Source: Streptomyces djakartensis | GTDB lineage: Bacteria; Actinomycetota; Actinomycetes; Streptomycetales; Streptomycetaceae | Reading direction: 5' to 3' | NCBI RefSeq assembly: GCF_014651075.1 | Contig: NZ_BMWE01000027.1 | Coordinates: 19,671-83,670, forward strand | Length of the DNA stretch: 64,000 nt | In this document: in pieces, positions 42,598 through 51,575 of the stretch | How the letters are laid out: each line of letters opens with the position of its first letter | Numbering within the stretch: the stretch's first letter is position 1 | The notes under the pieces: model-generated | Database searches by the model: none | What the model saw: the letters and a program-made list of their open reading frames with translations, nothing else | Told to the model about the DNA's origin: nothing | Program-made: the position numbers and the translations under genes

Positions 42598-43791
42598 GTG
42601 GCAGCACCGCAGAACTACCTCGCAGTCATCAAAGTCATCGGTGTCGGCGGCGGTGGTGTCAATGCCATCAACCGGATGATCGAGGTCGGTCTCAAGGGCG
42701 TCGAGTTCATCGCCATCAACACCGACGCGCAAGCTCTGTTGATGAGCGACGCCGACGTCAAGCTGGACGTCGGCCGTGAACTCACCCGCGGACTCGGCGC
42801 CGGAGCCAACCCGGCCGTGGGCCGCAAGGCCGCCGAGGACCACCGCGAGGAGATCGAGGAGGTCCTCAAGGGGGCCGACATGGTCTTCGTGACAGCCGGT
42901 GAAGGCGGCGGCACCGGCACCGGCGGCGCGCCCGTCGTGGCCAACATCGCCCGCTCGCTCGGTGCCCTCACCATCGGTGTGGTCACGCGTCCGTTCACCT
43001 TCGAGGGACGGCGCCGCGCCAACCAGGCCGAGGACGGCATCGCCGAACTCCGCGACGAGGTCGACACCCTCATCGTCATCCCGAACGACCGGCTGCTGTC
43101 CATCTCGGACCGCCAGGTCTCGGTGCTCGACGCCTTCAAGTCGGCCGACCAGGTCCTCCTCTCCGGTGTCCAGGGCATCACCGACCTCATCACCACCCCC
43201 GGTCTCATCAACCTCGACTTCGCCGACGTCAAGTCGGTCATGTCCGAGGCCGGCTCGGCCCTCATGGGCATCGGCTCGGCCCGCGGCGACGACCGCGCGG
43301 TGGCCGCGGCCGAGATGGCGATCTCCTCGCCGCTGCTGGAGGCGTCCATCGACGGCGCCCGGGGCGTGCTGCTCTCCATCTCCGGTGGCTCGGACCTCGG
43401 TCTGTTCGAGATCAACGAGGCCGCCCAGCTGGTGAGCGAGGCCGCCCACCCCGAGGCCAACATCATCTTCGGCGCGGTGATCGACGACGCCCTCGGCGAC
43501 GAGGTCAGGGTCACCGTGATCGCGGCCGGCTTCGACGGTGGCCAGCCGCCCGCCAAGCGGGACAACGTCCTCGGTTCGTCCTCCGCCAAGCGCGAGGAGC
43601 CGGCCCCGGCACGGCAGACCGAGAGCCGCCCGTCCTTCGGATCGCTCGGCAGCGTGACCCCGAAGGAGGACCCGGAGCCCGCTCCGGAGCCGGTCAGCGA
43701 CATCCCGGTCGCCCCGCCGGTGCCGCCGGCGCCGCGGACCTACTCGGACAGCGCGGCCGAGGAACTGGACGTACCGGACTTCCTTAAGTGA
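42598..43791 (+). CDS. ftsZ: Cell division protein FtsZ
   Basis: Tubulin-like GTPase that forms the Z ring. 397 aa; tubulin signature GEGGGTGTGGAPVVAN, N-terminal IGVGGGGVNAINRM and the T7 synergy loop region INLDFADVKSVM are intact. A disordered linker of about 60 residues ends in the conserved C-terminal peptide ELDVPDFLK that binds SepF. GTG 42598 has GAGAGG upstream. Confidence 0.98.
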   Translation: MAAPQNYLAVIKVIGVGGGGVNAINRMIEVGLKGVEFIAINTDAQALLMSDADVKLDVGRELTRGLGAGANPAVGRKAAEDHREEIEEVLKGADMVFVTAGEGGGTGTGGAPVVANIARSLGALTIGVVTRPFTFEGRRRANQAEDGIAELRDEVDTLIVIPNDRLLSISDRQVSVLDAFKSADQVLLSGVQGITDLITTPGLINLDFADVKSVMSEAGSALMGIGSARGDDRAVAAAEMAISSPLLEASIDGARGVLLSISGGSDLGLFEINEAAQLVSEAAHPEANIIFGAVIDDALGDEVRVTVIAAGFDGGQPPAKRDNVLGSSSAKREEPAPARQTESRPSFGSLGSVTPKEDPEPAPEPVSDIPVAPPVPPAPRTYSDSAAEELDVPDFLK

Positions 43792-43801
43792 TTCTCCTGA
43801 C

Positions 43802-44530
43802 GTGATAGGACAGCGCGAAAGCGTGAGCGGCGCGCACTTCGGCTTCACCGACCGGTGGGGCGGGGTGAGCGCCGCTCCGTATGAGGAGCTCAACCTCGGC
43901 GGAGCGGTGGGGGACGATCCCGACGCCGTACGCACCAACCGCGAACTGGCGGCCAAGGCGCTGGGCACCGATCCGGACCGGGTGGTCTGGATGAACCAGG
44001 TGCACGGGGCCGACGTGGCGGTGGTGGACGGACCGTGGGGATCTTCCGAGATCCCGTCGGTCGACGCCGTCGTCACCGCCCGGCGGGGTCTCGCCCTCGC
44101 CGTACTCACCGCCGACTGCGTGCCGGTACTGCTCGCCGACCCCGTGGCCGGGGTCGCGGCCGCGGCCCACGCGGGCCGGCCCGGCATGATCGCCGGGGTC
44201 GTCCCGGCCGCGCTACGCGCGATGACGGAGCTGGGCGCCGAGCCCTCCCGGATCGTCGCCCGCACCGGCCCCGCCGTCTGTGGCCGGTGCTACGAGGTGC
44301 CCGAGGCGATGCGCGCCGAGGTGTCCGCCATCGAGCCGGCGGCGTACGCCGAGACCGGTTGGGGCACTCCGGCGGTCGACGTGAGCGCCGGAGTGCACGC
44401 CCAGCTCCAGCGGCTCGGGGTGCGTGACCGGGCGCAGTCGCCGGTGTGCACGCTGGAGTCGGCTGATCACTTCTCGTACCGCCGCGACCGCACCACCGGT
44501 CGGCTCGCGGGCTATGTCTGGCTGGACTGA
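43802..44530 (+). CDS. pgeF: Purine-nucleoside/peptidoglycan editing factor family protein (PgeF/YlmD)
   Basis: 242 aa of the YfiH/laccase-domain family. Zn/active-site residues are present: His in MNQVHGADV, Cys in LTADCVPVLLA, His in AAAHAGRPGM. In E. coli the homologue removes mis-added serine from peptidoglycan precursors; others act on purine nucleosides. GTG 43802 lies 11 bp after ftsZ, so it is probably co-transcribed. Confidence 0.9.
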   Translation: MIGQRESVSGAHFGFTDRWGGVSAAPYEELNLGGAVGDDPDAVRTNRELAAKALGTDPDRVVWMNQVHGADVAVVDGPWGSSEIPSVDAVVTARRGLALAVLTADCVPVLLADPVAGVAAAAHAGRPGMIAGVVPAALRAMTELGAEPSRIVARTGPAVCGRCYEVPEAMRAEVSAIEPAAYAETGWGTPAVDVSAGVHAQLQRLGVRDRAQSPVCTLESADHFSYRRDRTTGRLAGYVWLD

Positions 44531-44536
44531 TGGGAC

Positions 44537-45256
44537 ATGACGGACCGTAAGGACGAACTCGCCAAGAATCTGGCGAAAGTGGAGCGGCGTATCGCCGACG
44601 CGTGCGCTGCCGCGGGGCGGGCGCGCGATGAGGTGACCCTGATCGTGGTCACCAAGACCTACCCGGCGAGCGATGTGCGGATCCTGTCGGAACTCGGCGT
44701 CCGCCATGTCGCCGAGAACCGCGACCAGGACGCGGCCCCCAAGGCCGCGGCCTGTGCGGATTTGCCCCTTACTTGGCATTTCGTCGGTCAACTTCAGACC
44801 AACAAGGTGCGATCCGTGGCTGGTTACGCGGACTTCGTGCAGTCGGTCGATCGTTCCAAGCTCGTCACAGCTCTGTCGAAGGAGGCCGTGCGGGCCGGGC
44901 GTGAACTCGGGTGTCTCATCCAGGTCGCACTGGACGCCGGCGAGAGCGCCCGGGGTGAGCGGGGAGGCGTGGCGCCCGGCGGAATCGAGGAGTTGGCCGG
45001 TCTGGTGGCCGCGGCCCCGGGGTTGCGGCTCGACGGACTGATGACCGTCGCACCGCTCAGCGGGGAGTATGCGGGACGCGAACAGGCGGCGTTCGGGCGG
45101 TTGATGGATTTGTCGACTGACCTGCGCCGGAGTCATCCGGCTGCCACCATGGTCTCGGCAGGGATGAGTGCGGACCTCGAACAGGCTGTGGCGGCCGGAG
45201 CGACACATGTGCGCGTCGGCAGCGCGGTACTCGGAGTCCGCCCCAGCCTCCGGTAA
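44537..45256 (+). CDS. yggS: Pyridoxal-phosphate homeostasis protein (YggS/YlmE)
   Basis: 239 aa; PLP-binding Lys in LIVVTKTYP, GVRHVAENRDQ, WHFVGQLQTNK, MTVAPL and SAGMSADLEQAVAAGATHVRVGSAVLG are family motifs. It balances free PLP and amino-acid pools. It lies 6 bp after pgeF, in the conserved ylmDE-sepF-ylmG-divIVA order. Confidence 0.94.
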   Translation: MTDRKDELAKNLAKVERRIADACAAAGRARDEVTLIVVTKTYPASDVRILSELGVRHVAENRDQDAAPKAAACADLPLTWHFVGQLQTNKVRSVAGYADFVQSVDRSKLVTALSKEAVRAGRELGCLIQVALDAGESARGERGGVAPGGIEELAGLVAAAPGLRLDGLMTVAPLSGEYAGREQAAFGRLMDLSTDLRRSHPAATMVSAGMSADLEQAVAAGATHVRVGSAVLGVRPSLR

Positions 45257-45385
45257 CGTCGCCAGGAAGTCGGACCACAGCAGAAAATATGGTCATTGCC
45301 GCCGAAAGGTGGATTTAAGGACCACGTGGATCGCGGGCACTTGGCAGTCGTCAGCCGATCCACCACAGAGCGGAGGACTCAGAGC

Positions 45386-46027
45386 ATGGCCGGCGCGATG
45401 CGCAAGATGGCGGTCTACCTCGGCCTCGTGGAGGACGATGGGTACGACGGCCGCGGATTCGACCCCGACGACGACTTCGAACCCGAACTCGACCCGGAAC
45501 CCGAGCGGGATCACCGAAGGCACGAGCAGTCCCATCAGCCACATATCTCACATCAGCCCCAAAGGGACGAAGAGGTACGAGTCGTACAACCGTCCGTACC
45601 CCGGGAGCCGGTCGCCCGTTCCGCTTCGCTACCCGCGGAATCCGGGCGCCCGGCGCGCATCGCGCCCGTGGCATCCATCACACAAGAACGCGCAAGTCTG
45701 GAGAAGAACGCACCGGTGATCATGCCCAAGGTCGTGTCGGAGCGAGAGCCTTACCGGATCACCACGCTTCACCCGCGGACATACAACGAGGCCCGTACCA
45801 TCGGGGAACACTTCCGTGAAGGCACCCCGGTGATCATGAATCTGACTGAGATGGACGACACAGATGCGAAGCGACTTGTCGACTTTGCGGCAGGTTTGGT
45901 GTTTGGTCTTCACGGCAGTATCGAGAGGGTGACGCAGAAGGTGTTCCTGTTGTCGCCTGCTAACGTCGATGTCACGGCGGAGGACAAGGCCCGCATCGCA
46001 GAGGGCGGGTTCTTCAACCAGAGCTGA
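45386..46027 (+). CDS. sepF: Cell division protein SepF
   Basis: 213 aa. The N-terminal amphipathic helix (MAGAMRKMAVYLGLVED) anchors to membrane. An acidic/His-rich disordered linker leads to the SepF core (RITTLHPRTYNEARTIGEHFREG, VIMNLTEMDDTDAKRLVDFAAGLVFGLHGSIERV). It bundles FtsZ and tethers it to the membrane in actinobacteria lacking FtsA and ZipA. ATG 45386 has CGGAGG upstream. Confidence 0.95.
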   Translation: MAGAMRKMAVYLGLVEDDGYDGRGFDPDDDFEPELDPEPERDHRRHEQSHQPHISHQPQRDEEVRVVQPSVPREPVARSASLPAESGRPARIAPVASITQERASLEKNAPVIMPKVVSEREPYRITTLHPRTYNEARTIGEHFREGTPVIMNLTEMDDTDAKRLVDFAAGLVFGLHGSIERVTQKVFLLSPANVDVTAEDKARIAEGGFFNQS

Positions 46028-46087
46028 GACACACCATCGGAAACAGCAGTACCGAGCAGGGCGCAGGGGAGAGGGAAGCAAGAGGTC

Positions 46088-46372
46088 ATGAGCGTGGTCC
46101 TGGATGTCGTCTACATCGCGCTGATGTGCTTCCTCATCGTGCTCATCTTCCGGCTGGTCATGGACTACGTGTTCCAGTTCGCCCGCTCATGGCAACCCGG
46201 CAAGGCGATGGTGGTCGTTCTGGAGGCCACCTACACTGTCACGGATCCACCGCTCAAGCTTCTGCGGCGGGTCATCCCGCCGCTGCGTCTCGGGGGCGTG
46301 GCGCTCGACCTGTCCTTCTTCGTTCTGATGATCATCGTCTACATCCTGATCTCGATCGTGAGCCGGCTGTGA
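46088..46372 (+). CDS. YggT-family membrane protein (YlmG)
   Basis: 94 aa with two hydrophobic helices separated by a loop containing TYTVTDPPLKLLRRVIPPLRLGG, the family hallmark. ATG 46088 overlaps a purine-rich ribosome site. Its role is unknown; it is conserved between sepF and divIVA. Confidence 0.92.
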   Translation: MSVVLDVVYIALMCFLIVLIFRLVMDYVFQFARSWQPGKAMVVVLEATYTVTDPPLKLLRRVIPPLRLGGVALDLSFFVLMIIVYILISIVSRL

Positions 46373-46425
46373 GCGATGTGAACTACGGTCTTGCCGAATG
46401 CCGACGACTACGTTGAGGTGAAGAG

Positions 46426-47547
46426 ATGCCGTTGACCCCCGAGGACGTGCGGAACAAGCAGTTCACGACCGTCCGCCTCCGAGAAGGCTATGACGAGGAC
46501 GAGGTCGATGCCTTCCTCGACGAGGTCGAAGCCGAACTGACCCGGCTGCTTCGCGAGAACGAGGACCTGCGCGCCAAACTGGCCGCGGCGACGCGTGCTG
46601 CTGCCCAGAACCAGCAGAACATGCGCAAGCCTCCGGAGCAGCAGGACCAGCAGCCACAGCAGCAGGGCATGCGCGGTCCCGGGGGTCCTGTCCCCGCCGG
46701 CATATCGGGCCCGCCGCAGCAGCAGATGGGTGGCCCCATGGGTGGTCCGCCCCAGCTGCCGAGCGGTGCCCCGCAGCTGCCCGCCGGTCCCGGCGGTCAG
46801 GGTGGTCCGCAGGGTCCCGGTCCGATGGGCCAGGGTCCGGGCGGTCCCGGCCCGATGGGTCAGCCCCCGATGCAGCAGCAGATGGGTGGTCCGATGGGCG
46901 GCCCCATGGGCGGTCCGATGGGCGGCCCCGGTCAGGGAGGCCCCGGTGGCGACAGCGCCGCCCGTGTCCTCTCGCTGGCCCAGCAGACCGCCGACCAGGC
47001 GATCGCCGAGGCCCGTTCCGAAGCCAACAAGATCGTCGGCGAGGCGCGTTCGCGTGCCGAGGGTCTTGAGCGTGACGCCCGTGCCAAGGCCGACGCCCTG
47101 GAGCGGGACGCGCAGGAGAAGCACCGCGTCGCGATGGGCTCCCTGGAGTCCGCCCGCGCCACGCTGGAGCGCAAGGTCGAGGACCTGCGCGGCTTCGAGC
47201 GCGAGTACCGCACGCGCCTGAAGTCGTACCTGGAGTCGCAGCTGCGTCAGCTGGAGACCCAGGCCGACGACTCGCTGGCCCCGCCGCGTACTCCGGCGAC
47301 CGCCTCGCTCCCGCCGTCCCCGGCGCCTTCCATGGCTCCGGCCGGCGCGAGCGCCCCGTCCTACGGCGGTGGCAACCAGGGGATGGGCGGCGCTCCCTCG
47401 CCGTCCGCTCCGTCCTACGGCGGTCAGCAGCAGATGTCGCCGGCGATGACCCAGCCGATGGCGCCGGTGCGTCCGCAGGGCCCCTCGCCGATGGGTCAGG
47501 CGCCCTCGCCCATGCGAGGCTTCCTGATCGACGAGGACGACAACTGA
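46426..47547 (+). CDS. divIVA: Polar growth and division protein DivIVA
   Basis: 373 aa. The conserved N-terminal membrane-binding domain (MPLTPEDVRNKQFTTVRLREGYDEDEVDAFLDEVE) is followed by a short coiled coil. A Gln/Gly/Pro/Met-rich insertion of about 110 residues typical of Streptomyces comes next. A second long coiled coil (about 190-290) and a Pro/Ser/Gln-rich tail ending RGFLIDEDDN close it. In Streptomyces it marks hyphal tips and is essential. ATG 46426; a strong terminator follows. Confidence 0.96.
   Translation: MPLTPEDVRNKQFTTVRLREGYDEDEVDAFLDEVEAELTRLLRENEDLRAKLAAATRAAAQNQQNMRKPPEQQDQQPQQQGMRGPGGPVPAGISGPPQQQMGGPMGGPPQLPSGAPQLPAGPGGQGGPQGPGPMGQGPGGPGPMGQPPMQQQMGGPMGGPMGGPMGGPGQGGPGGDSAARVLSLAQQTADQAIAEARSEANKIVGEARSRAEGLERDARAKADALERDAQEKHRVAMGSLESARATLERKVEDLRGFEREYRTRLKSYLESQLRQLETQADDSLAPPRTPATASLPPSPAPSMAPAGASAPSYGGGNQGMGGAPSPSAPSYGGQQQMSPAMTQPMAPVRPQGPSPMGQAPSPMRGFLIDEDDN
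46882..46929 (+). repeat. 12-bp tandem repeats in divIVA
   Basis: Four tandem 12-bp units (atgggNggNccN) encode four Met-Gly-Gly-Pro repeats in the low-complexity insertion. Length variation between strains is expected. Confidence 0.8.
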
Positions 47548-47591
47548 CGGCCTGATGGCCAGTAGTACGGCGTAGAGGTCGGCAGCGTTCA

Positions 47592-47628
47592 GGGCGAGGC
47601 CCCGGGTCCAGGACCCGGGGCCTCGCCC
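47592..47628 (+). terminator. Terminator after divIVA
   Basis: Near-perfect 17-18 bp G+C-rich inverted repeat (47592-47609 with 47611-47628) followed by TTT. It ends the division cluster transcript. Confidence 0.85.
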
Positions 47629-47681
47629 TTTGCCGTGGGCGTTCGTGCCGGCGCACTCGCGTTCGTGCGTACGCAACGCCG

Positions 47682-47722
47682 AAGGCCCGGACCCGCCAAG
47701 ATCTTTGGCGAGTCCGGGCCTT
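47682..47722 (-). terminator. Terminator after ileS
   Basis: 11-bp outer stem (47682-47692 with 47712-47722) with a further ccgcca/tggcg inner stem. It lies 20 bp past the ileS stop on the minus strand and faces the divIVA terminator. Confidence 0.8.
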
Positions 47723-47742
47723 GGGGCCGATCGGCCTGTGGG

Positions 47743-50700
47743 TTACGCCTTGCGCAGGCGGAACGTCAGGGACAGCCCCTCGTCGGTGAACGGCGCTCCG
47801 TACGCGCCGTCCGCCTCGCCCCGGGCGAAGTCCGTCGCCAGGACCTCGTCGGCGATCAGGCCGGCGTGCTCGGTCAGGGCCTCGGCGACGGACGGGTCGG
47901 TGGCCGTCCAGCGCAGTGCGATGCGGTCGGCCACGTCGAGGCCGCTGTTCTTGCGGGCCTCCTGGATCAGGCGGATGGCGTCACGGGCGAGCCCCGCGCG
48001 GCGCAGCTCCTCCGTGATCTCCAGGTCCAGGGCCACCGTCGCGCCGGAGTCCGACGCCACCGACCAGCCCTCGCGCGGCGTCTCCGTGATGATCACCTCG
48101 TCGGGAGCCAGCGTGATGGTCTCGCCGTCGACCTCGACCGACGCGGTGCCCTCGCGCAGCGCCAGGGACAGGGCGGCCGCGTCCGCGTTCGCGACGGCCT
48201 TCGCCACGTCCTGGACCCGCTTGCCGAAACGCTTGCCCAGCGCGCGGAAGTTGGCCTTCGCGGTGGTGTCGACCAGGGAGCCGCCGACCTCGCTCAGTGT
48301 CGCCAGCGACTCGACGTTCAGCTCCTCCGTGATCTGCGCGCGCAGTTCGGAGTCGAGTGCGTCGAAGCCCGTCGCCGCAATCAGCGCGCGGGAGAGCGGC
48401 TGACGCGTCTTGACGCCCGACTCCGCGCGCGTGGCCCGGCCGAGCTCCACCAGGCGGCGCACCAGCACCATCTGCTTCGACAGCTCCGGGTCGATGGCGG
48501 AGAGGTCCGCCTCGGGCCAGGAGGTCAGGTGGACCGACTCCGGGGCGCCCGGGGTGACCGGGACGATCAGGTCCTGCCAGACCCGCTCGGTGATGAACGG
48601 AGTCAGCGGGGCCATCAGCTGCGTGACCGTCTCGACGACCTCGTGCAGGGTGCGCAGGGCCGCCTTGTCGCCCTGCCAGAAGCGGCGGCGCGAGCGGCGC
48701 ACGTACCAGTTCGACAGGTCGTCGACGAACGCGGACAGCAGCTTGCCGGCGCGCTGGGTGTCGTAGGCGTCCAGGGACTGGGTGACCTGGTCGTTGAGCG
48801 CGTGCAGTTCGGACAGCAGCCAGCGGTCCAGGACCGGGCGGTCGGCCGGGGCGGGGTCGGCCGCGGACGGGGCCCAGCCGGACGTACGGGCGTACAGGGC
48901 CTGGAAGGCGACCGTGTTCCAGTACGTGAGGAGCGTCTTGCGGACGACCTCCTGGATGGTGCCGTGGCCGACGCGGCGGGCCGCCCACGGGGAACCGCCG
49001 GCCGCCATGAACCAGCGCACCGCGTCCGCGCCGTGCCGGTCCATGAGGGGGATCGGCTCCAGGGTGTTGCCCAGGTGCTTGGACATCTTGCGGCCGTCCT
49101 CGGCGAGGATGTGGCCGAGGCAGACGACGTTCTCGTACGACGACTTGTCGAAGACCAGCGTGCCGACGGCCATCAGCGTGTAGAACCAGCCGCGGGTCTG
49201 GTCGATGGCCTCGCAGATGAACTGCGCCGGGTAGCGGGCCTCGAACAGCTCCTTGTTCTTGTACGGGTAGCCCCACTGCGCGAACGGCATCGAGCCGGAG
49301 TCGTACCAGGCGTCGATGACCTCGGGCACGCGCGTGGCCGTGGCGCCGCAGCCGTCCTGCGGGCAGGGGAAGGTGACCTCGTCGATGAACGGGCGGTGCG
49401 GGTCCAGGCCCGACTGGTCGGTGCCGGTCAGCTCGGTGAGTTCGGCGAGGGAGCCGACGCAGGTGAGGTGGTCGTCCGCGCAGCGCCAGATCGGCAGCGG
49501 GGTGCCCCAGTAGCGGTTGCGGGACAGCGCCCAGTCGATGTTGTTGTTCAGCCAGTCGCCGTACCGGCCGTGCTTGACCGTGTCCGGGAACCAGTTCGTG
49601 TTCTCGTTCTCCGTCAGGAGACGGTCCTTGAGGGCCGTGGTGCGGATGTACCAGGAGGGCTGCGCGTAGTAGAGCAGCGCGGTGTGGCAGCGCCAGCAGT
49701 GCGGGTAGCTGTGCTCGTACGGGATGTGCCGGAAGAGCAGGCCGCGCTCGTCGAGATCGGCGGTGAGCTTCTCGTCGGCCTTCTTGAAGAAGACGCCGCC
49801 GACCAGGGGGACGTCCTCCTCGAAGGTGCCGTCCGGGCGGACCGGGTTCACGACCGGCAGGCCGTAGGAGCGGCAGACCTTGAGGTCGTCCTCACCGAAG
49901 GCGGGGGACTGGTGGACCAGACCCGTGCCGTCCTCGGTCGTGACGTACTCGGCGTTGACGACGAAGTGCGCGGTCTCGGAGCTGTGCCCGTCGGGTCCCT
50001 CGCCGGCGCTCGGGAACTCCACGAGCTCGAACGGCCGCTGGTAGGTCCAGCGCTCCATCTCGGCACCTGTGAAGGTCCGGCCGGTGGGCTCCCAGCCCTC
50101 GCCGAGGGCCTTGGCGACGAGCGGCTCGGCGACGACGACCTTCTCCTCGCCGTCGGTGGCGACGACGTAGGTGACCTCGGGGTGGGCGGCGACCGCCGTG
50201 TTGGAGACGAGGGTCCAGGGCGTGGTCGTCCAGACCAGGAGCGCGGCCTCGCCGGCCAGCGGGCCGGAGGTGAGCGGGAAGCGCACGTAGACCGACGGGT
50301 CGACGACCGTCTCGTAGCCCTGCGCCAGCTCGTGGTCCGACAGGCCCGTGCCGCAGCGGGGGCACCAGGGGGCGACGCGGTGGTCCTGGGCCAGCAGGCC
50401 CTTGCCGAAGATCTCCTTGAGCGACCACCACACGGACTCGATGTACTCGGGGTCCATGGTGCGGTAGGGGTCGGTGAGGTCGGTCCAGTAGCCCATGCGG
50501 GTGGTGAGCGCCTCGAAGGCGTCCGTGTGCCGGGTCACCGACTCGCGGCACTTCGCGTTGAACTCCGCGATGCCGTAGGCCTCGATGTCCTTCTTGCCGG
50601 AGAAGCCGAGCTCCTTCTCCACGGCGAGTTCCACCGGGAGGCCGTGGCAGTCCCAGCCGGCCTTGCGGGCCACGTGGTAGCCGCGCATGGTGCGGAAGCG

Positions 50701-50919
50701 CGGGAAGACGTCCTTGAAGACGCGGGCCTCGATGTGGTGGGCGCCGGGCATGCCGTTGGCGGTGGGCGGGCCCTCGTAGAACACCCACTCGGGGCGGCCC
50801 TCGGACTGTTCCAGGCTCTTTGCGAAGATCTTCTGCTCGTGCCAGAAGTCGAGCACGGCGTGCTCCAGGGCGGGCAGGTCGACCTGGGCGGGCACCTGGC
50901 GGTACGTCGGCGATGTCAT
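47743..50919 (-). CDS. ileS: Isoleucyl-tRNA synthetase, IleRS2 type with GAHH signature
   Basis: Charges tRNA-Ile. 1058 aa class I synthetase. The HIGH-motif position (residues 59-62, in PPTANGMPGAHHIEARVFKD) reads GAHH. The KMSKS position reads KMSKH (in EDGRKMSKHLGNTLEP). The editing domain contains LLVWTTTPWTLVSNTAVAAHPE; Zn-type CWRCHTALLYY and the anticodon domain follow. The swapped GxHH motif has been reported for eukaryote-like IleRS2 enzymes highly resistant to mupirocin. ATG 50919 has GGAGGA 9-10 nt upstream, inside the T-box sequestrator. Confidence 0.96.
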   Translation of the reverse strand: MTSPTYRQVPAQVDLPALEHAVLDFWHEQKIFAKSLEQSEGRPEWVFYEGPPTANGMPGAHHIEARVFKDVFPRFRTMRGYHVARKAGWDCHGLPVELAVEKELGFSGKKDIEAYGIAEFNAKCRESVTRHTDAFEALTTRMGYWTDLTDPYRTMDPEYIESVWWSLKEIFGKGLLAQDHRVAPWCPRCGTGLSDHELAQGYETVVDPSVYVRFPLTSGPLAGEAALLVWTTTPWTLVSNTAVAAHPEVTYVVATDGEEKVVVAEPLVAKALGEGWEPTGRTFTGAEMERWTYQRPFELVEFPSAGEGPDGHSSETAHFVVNAEYVTTEDGTGLVHQSPAFGEDDLKVCRSYGLPVVNPVRPDGTFEEDVPLVGGVFFKKADEKLTADLDERGLLFRHIPYEHSYPHCWRCHTALLYYAQPSWYIRTTALKDRLLTENENTNWFPDTVKHGRYGDWLNNNIDWALSRNRYWGTPLPIWRCADDHLTCVGSLAELTELTGTDQSGLDPHRPFIDEVTFPCPQDGCGATATRVPEVIDAWYDSGSMPFAQWGYPYKNKELFEARYPAQFICEAIDQTRGWFYTLMAVGTLVFDKSSYENVVCLGHILAEDGRKMSKHLGNTLEPIPLMDRHGADAVRWFMAAGGSPWAARRVGHGTIQEVVRKTLLTYWNTVAFQALYARTSGWAPSAADPAPADRPVLDRWLLSELHALNDQVTQSLDAYDTQRAGKLLSAFVDDLSNWYVRRSRRRFWQGDKAALRTLHEVVETVTQLMAPLTPFITERVWQDLIVPVTPGAPESVHLTSWPEADLSAIDPELSKQMVLVRRLVELGRATRAESGVKTRQPLSRALIAATGFDALDSELRAQITEELNVESLATLSEVGGSLVDTTAKANFRALGKRFGKRVQDVAKAVANADAAALSLALREGTASVEVDGETITLAPDEVIITETPREGWSVASDSGATVALDLEITEELRRAGLARDAIRLIQEARKNSGLDVADRIALRWTATDPSVAEALTEHAGLIADEVLATDFARGEADGAYGAPFTDEGLSLTFRLRKA

Positions 50920-50929
50920 CAGCGGGCTT

Positions 50930-51245
50930 CCTCCGGCGGACTTGCTGCCTTCCGTCCGGAGGGACGAGAGCTGTGTCTGTGCCTGCGCCGACTTCGGCGC
51001 GCTCCCGCGGTACCACCCTCCTTGGCCCTCCGACGCGGGGTGTGCGTCGGTGAGCCCCCTCATTGGGGTCGCGATGCCGGTTCTACTGACCTTCTCGGCC
51101 CGTTGGCGGAACCCACTGGCCAAGGCTTTCTTCCGGCGGCTCCGGGGTGATGTTCACGTCGCGCTCGCCCCCGGGCTCCCACCGTCCCCGGGTCGCTCTG
51201 GGCTGCGTACGCCGCTACTCGTCCCCATCCACGCTTTTCGCTCCG
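50930..51245 (-). promoter_or_regulatory. Translational T-box leader of ileS
   Basis: On the minus strand the T-box core TGGTACCGCGG lies at 51015-51005 (in GGAGGGTGGTACCGCGGGAG). A likely Ile specifier AUC is at 51151-51149 in GTGAACATCACC. The ribosome site of ileS is within CCGGAGG (50936-50930). It can pair with CCTCCGG (50962-50956), so the switch is between sequestering and freeing the ribosome site rather than a terminator. Actinobacterial ileS T-boxes with very short stem I work this way. A TACACT -10 lies at 51254-51249. Confidence 0.9.
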
Positions 51246-51260
51246 CCCAGTGTACGGCGC

Positions 51261-51575
51261 CGTGCGGACAGCGGCCGACCGGTTTTCGGGGCTGCTGGGA
51301 GCAGAGGGATCGATGGGATGTGGTGAGGGGGCGGCGTTGTGTGTGTTTATGGGTTTGATGACCCGAATGGCGAGGTATAGGTGTTCGGATCCTGGGAGGT
51401 CCCGCCCGGCGGATTACCGGGCGGGGAGCTGGGCACAACGGATGCAGGTTCCCCGCGTGACGTGCGCGAGGCGGGCGAATCGGGCGGTGTGCCCCGTTGC
51501 CGCGGGACTCAAGTCGATTTATCGTCCCAGCACGATTTCGCGAGCAAGATCACAATATGTGAAGGGGCCGCGGCC
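51261..51575. other. Intergenic region between ileS T-box and ddbA-like gene
   Basis: About 315 bp holding the divergent promoters. No gene supported. A less G+C-rich patch before 51576 (about 51508-51562) probably carries the promoter of the histone-like gene; no consensus hexamers are clear. Confidence 0.4.
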
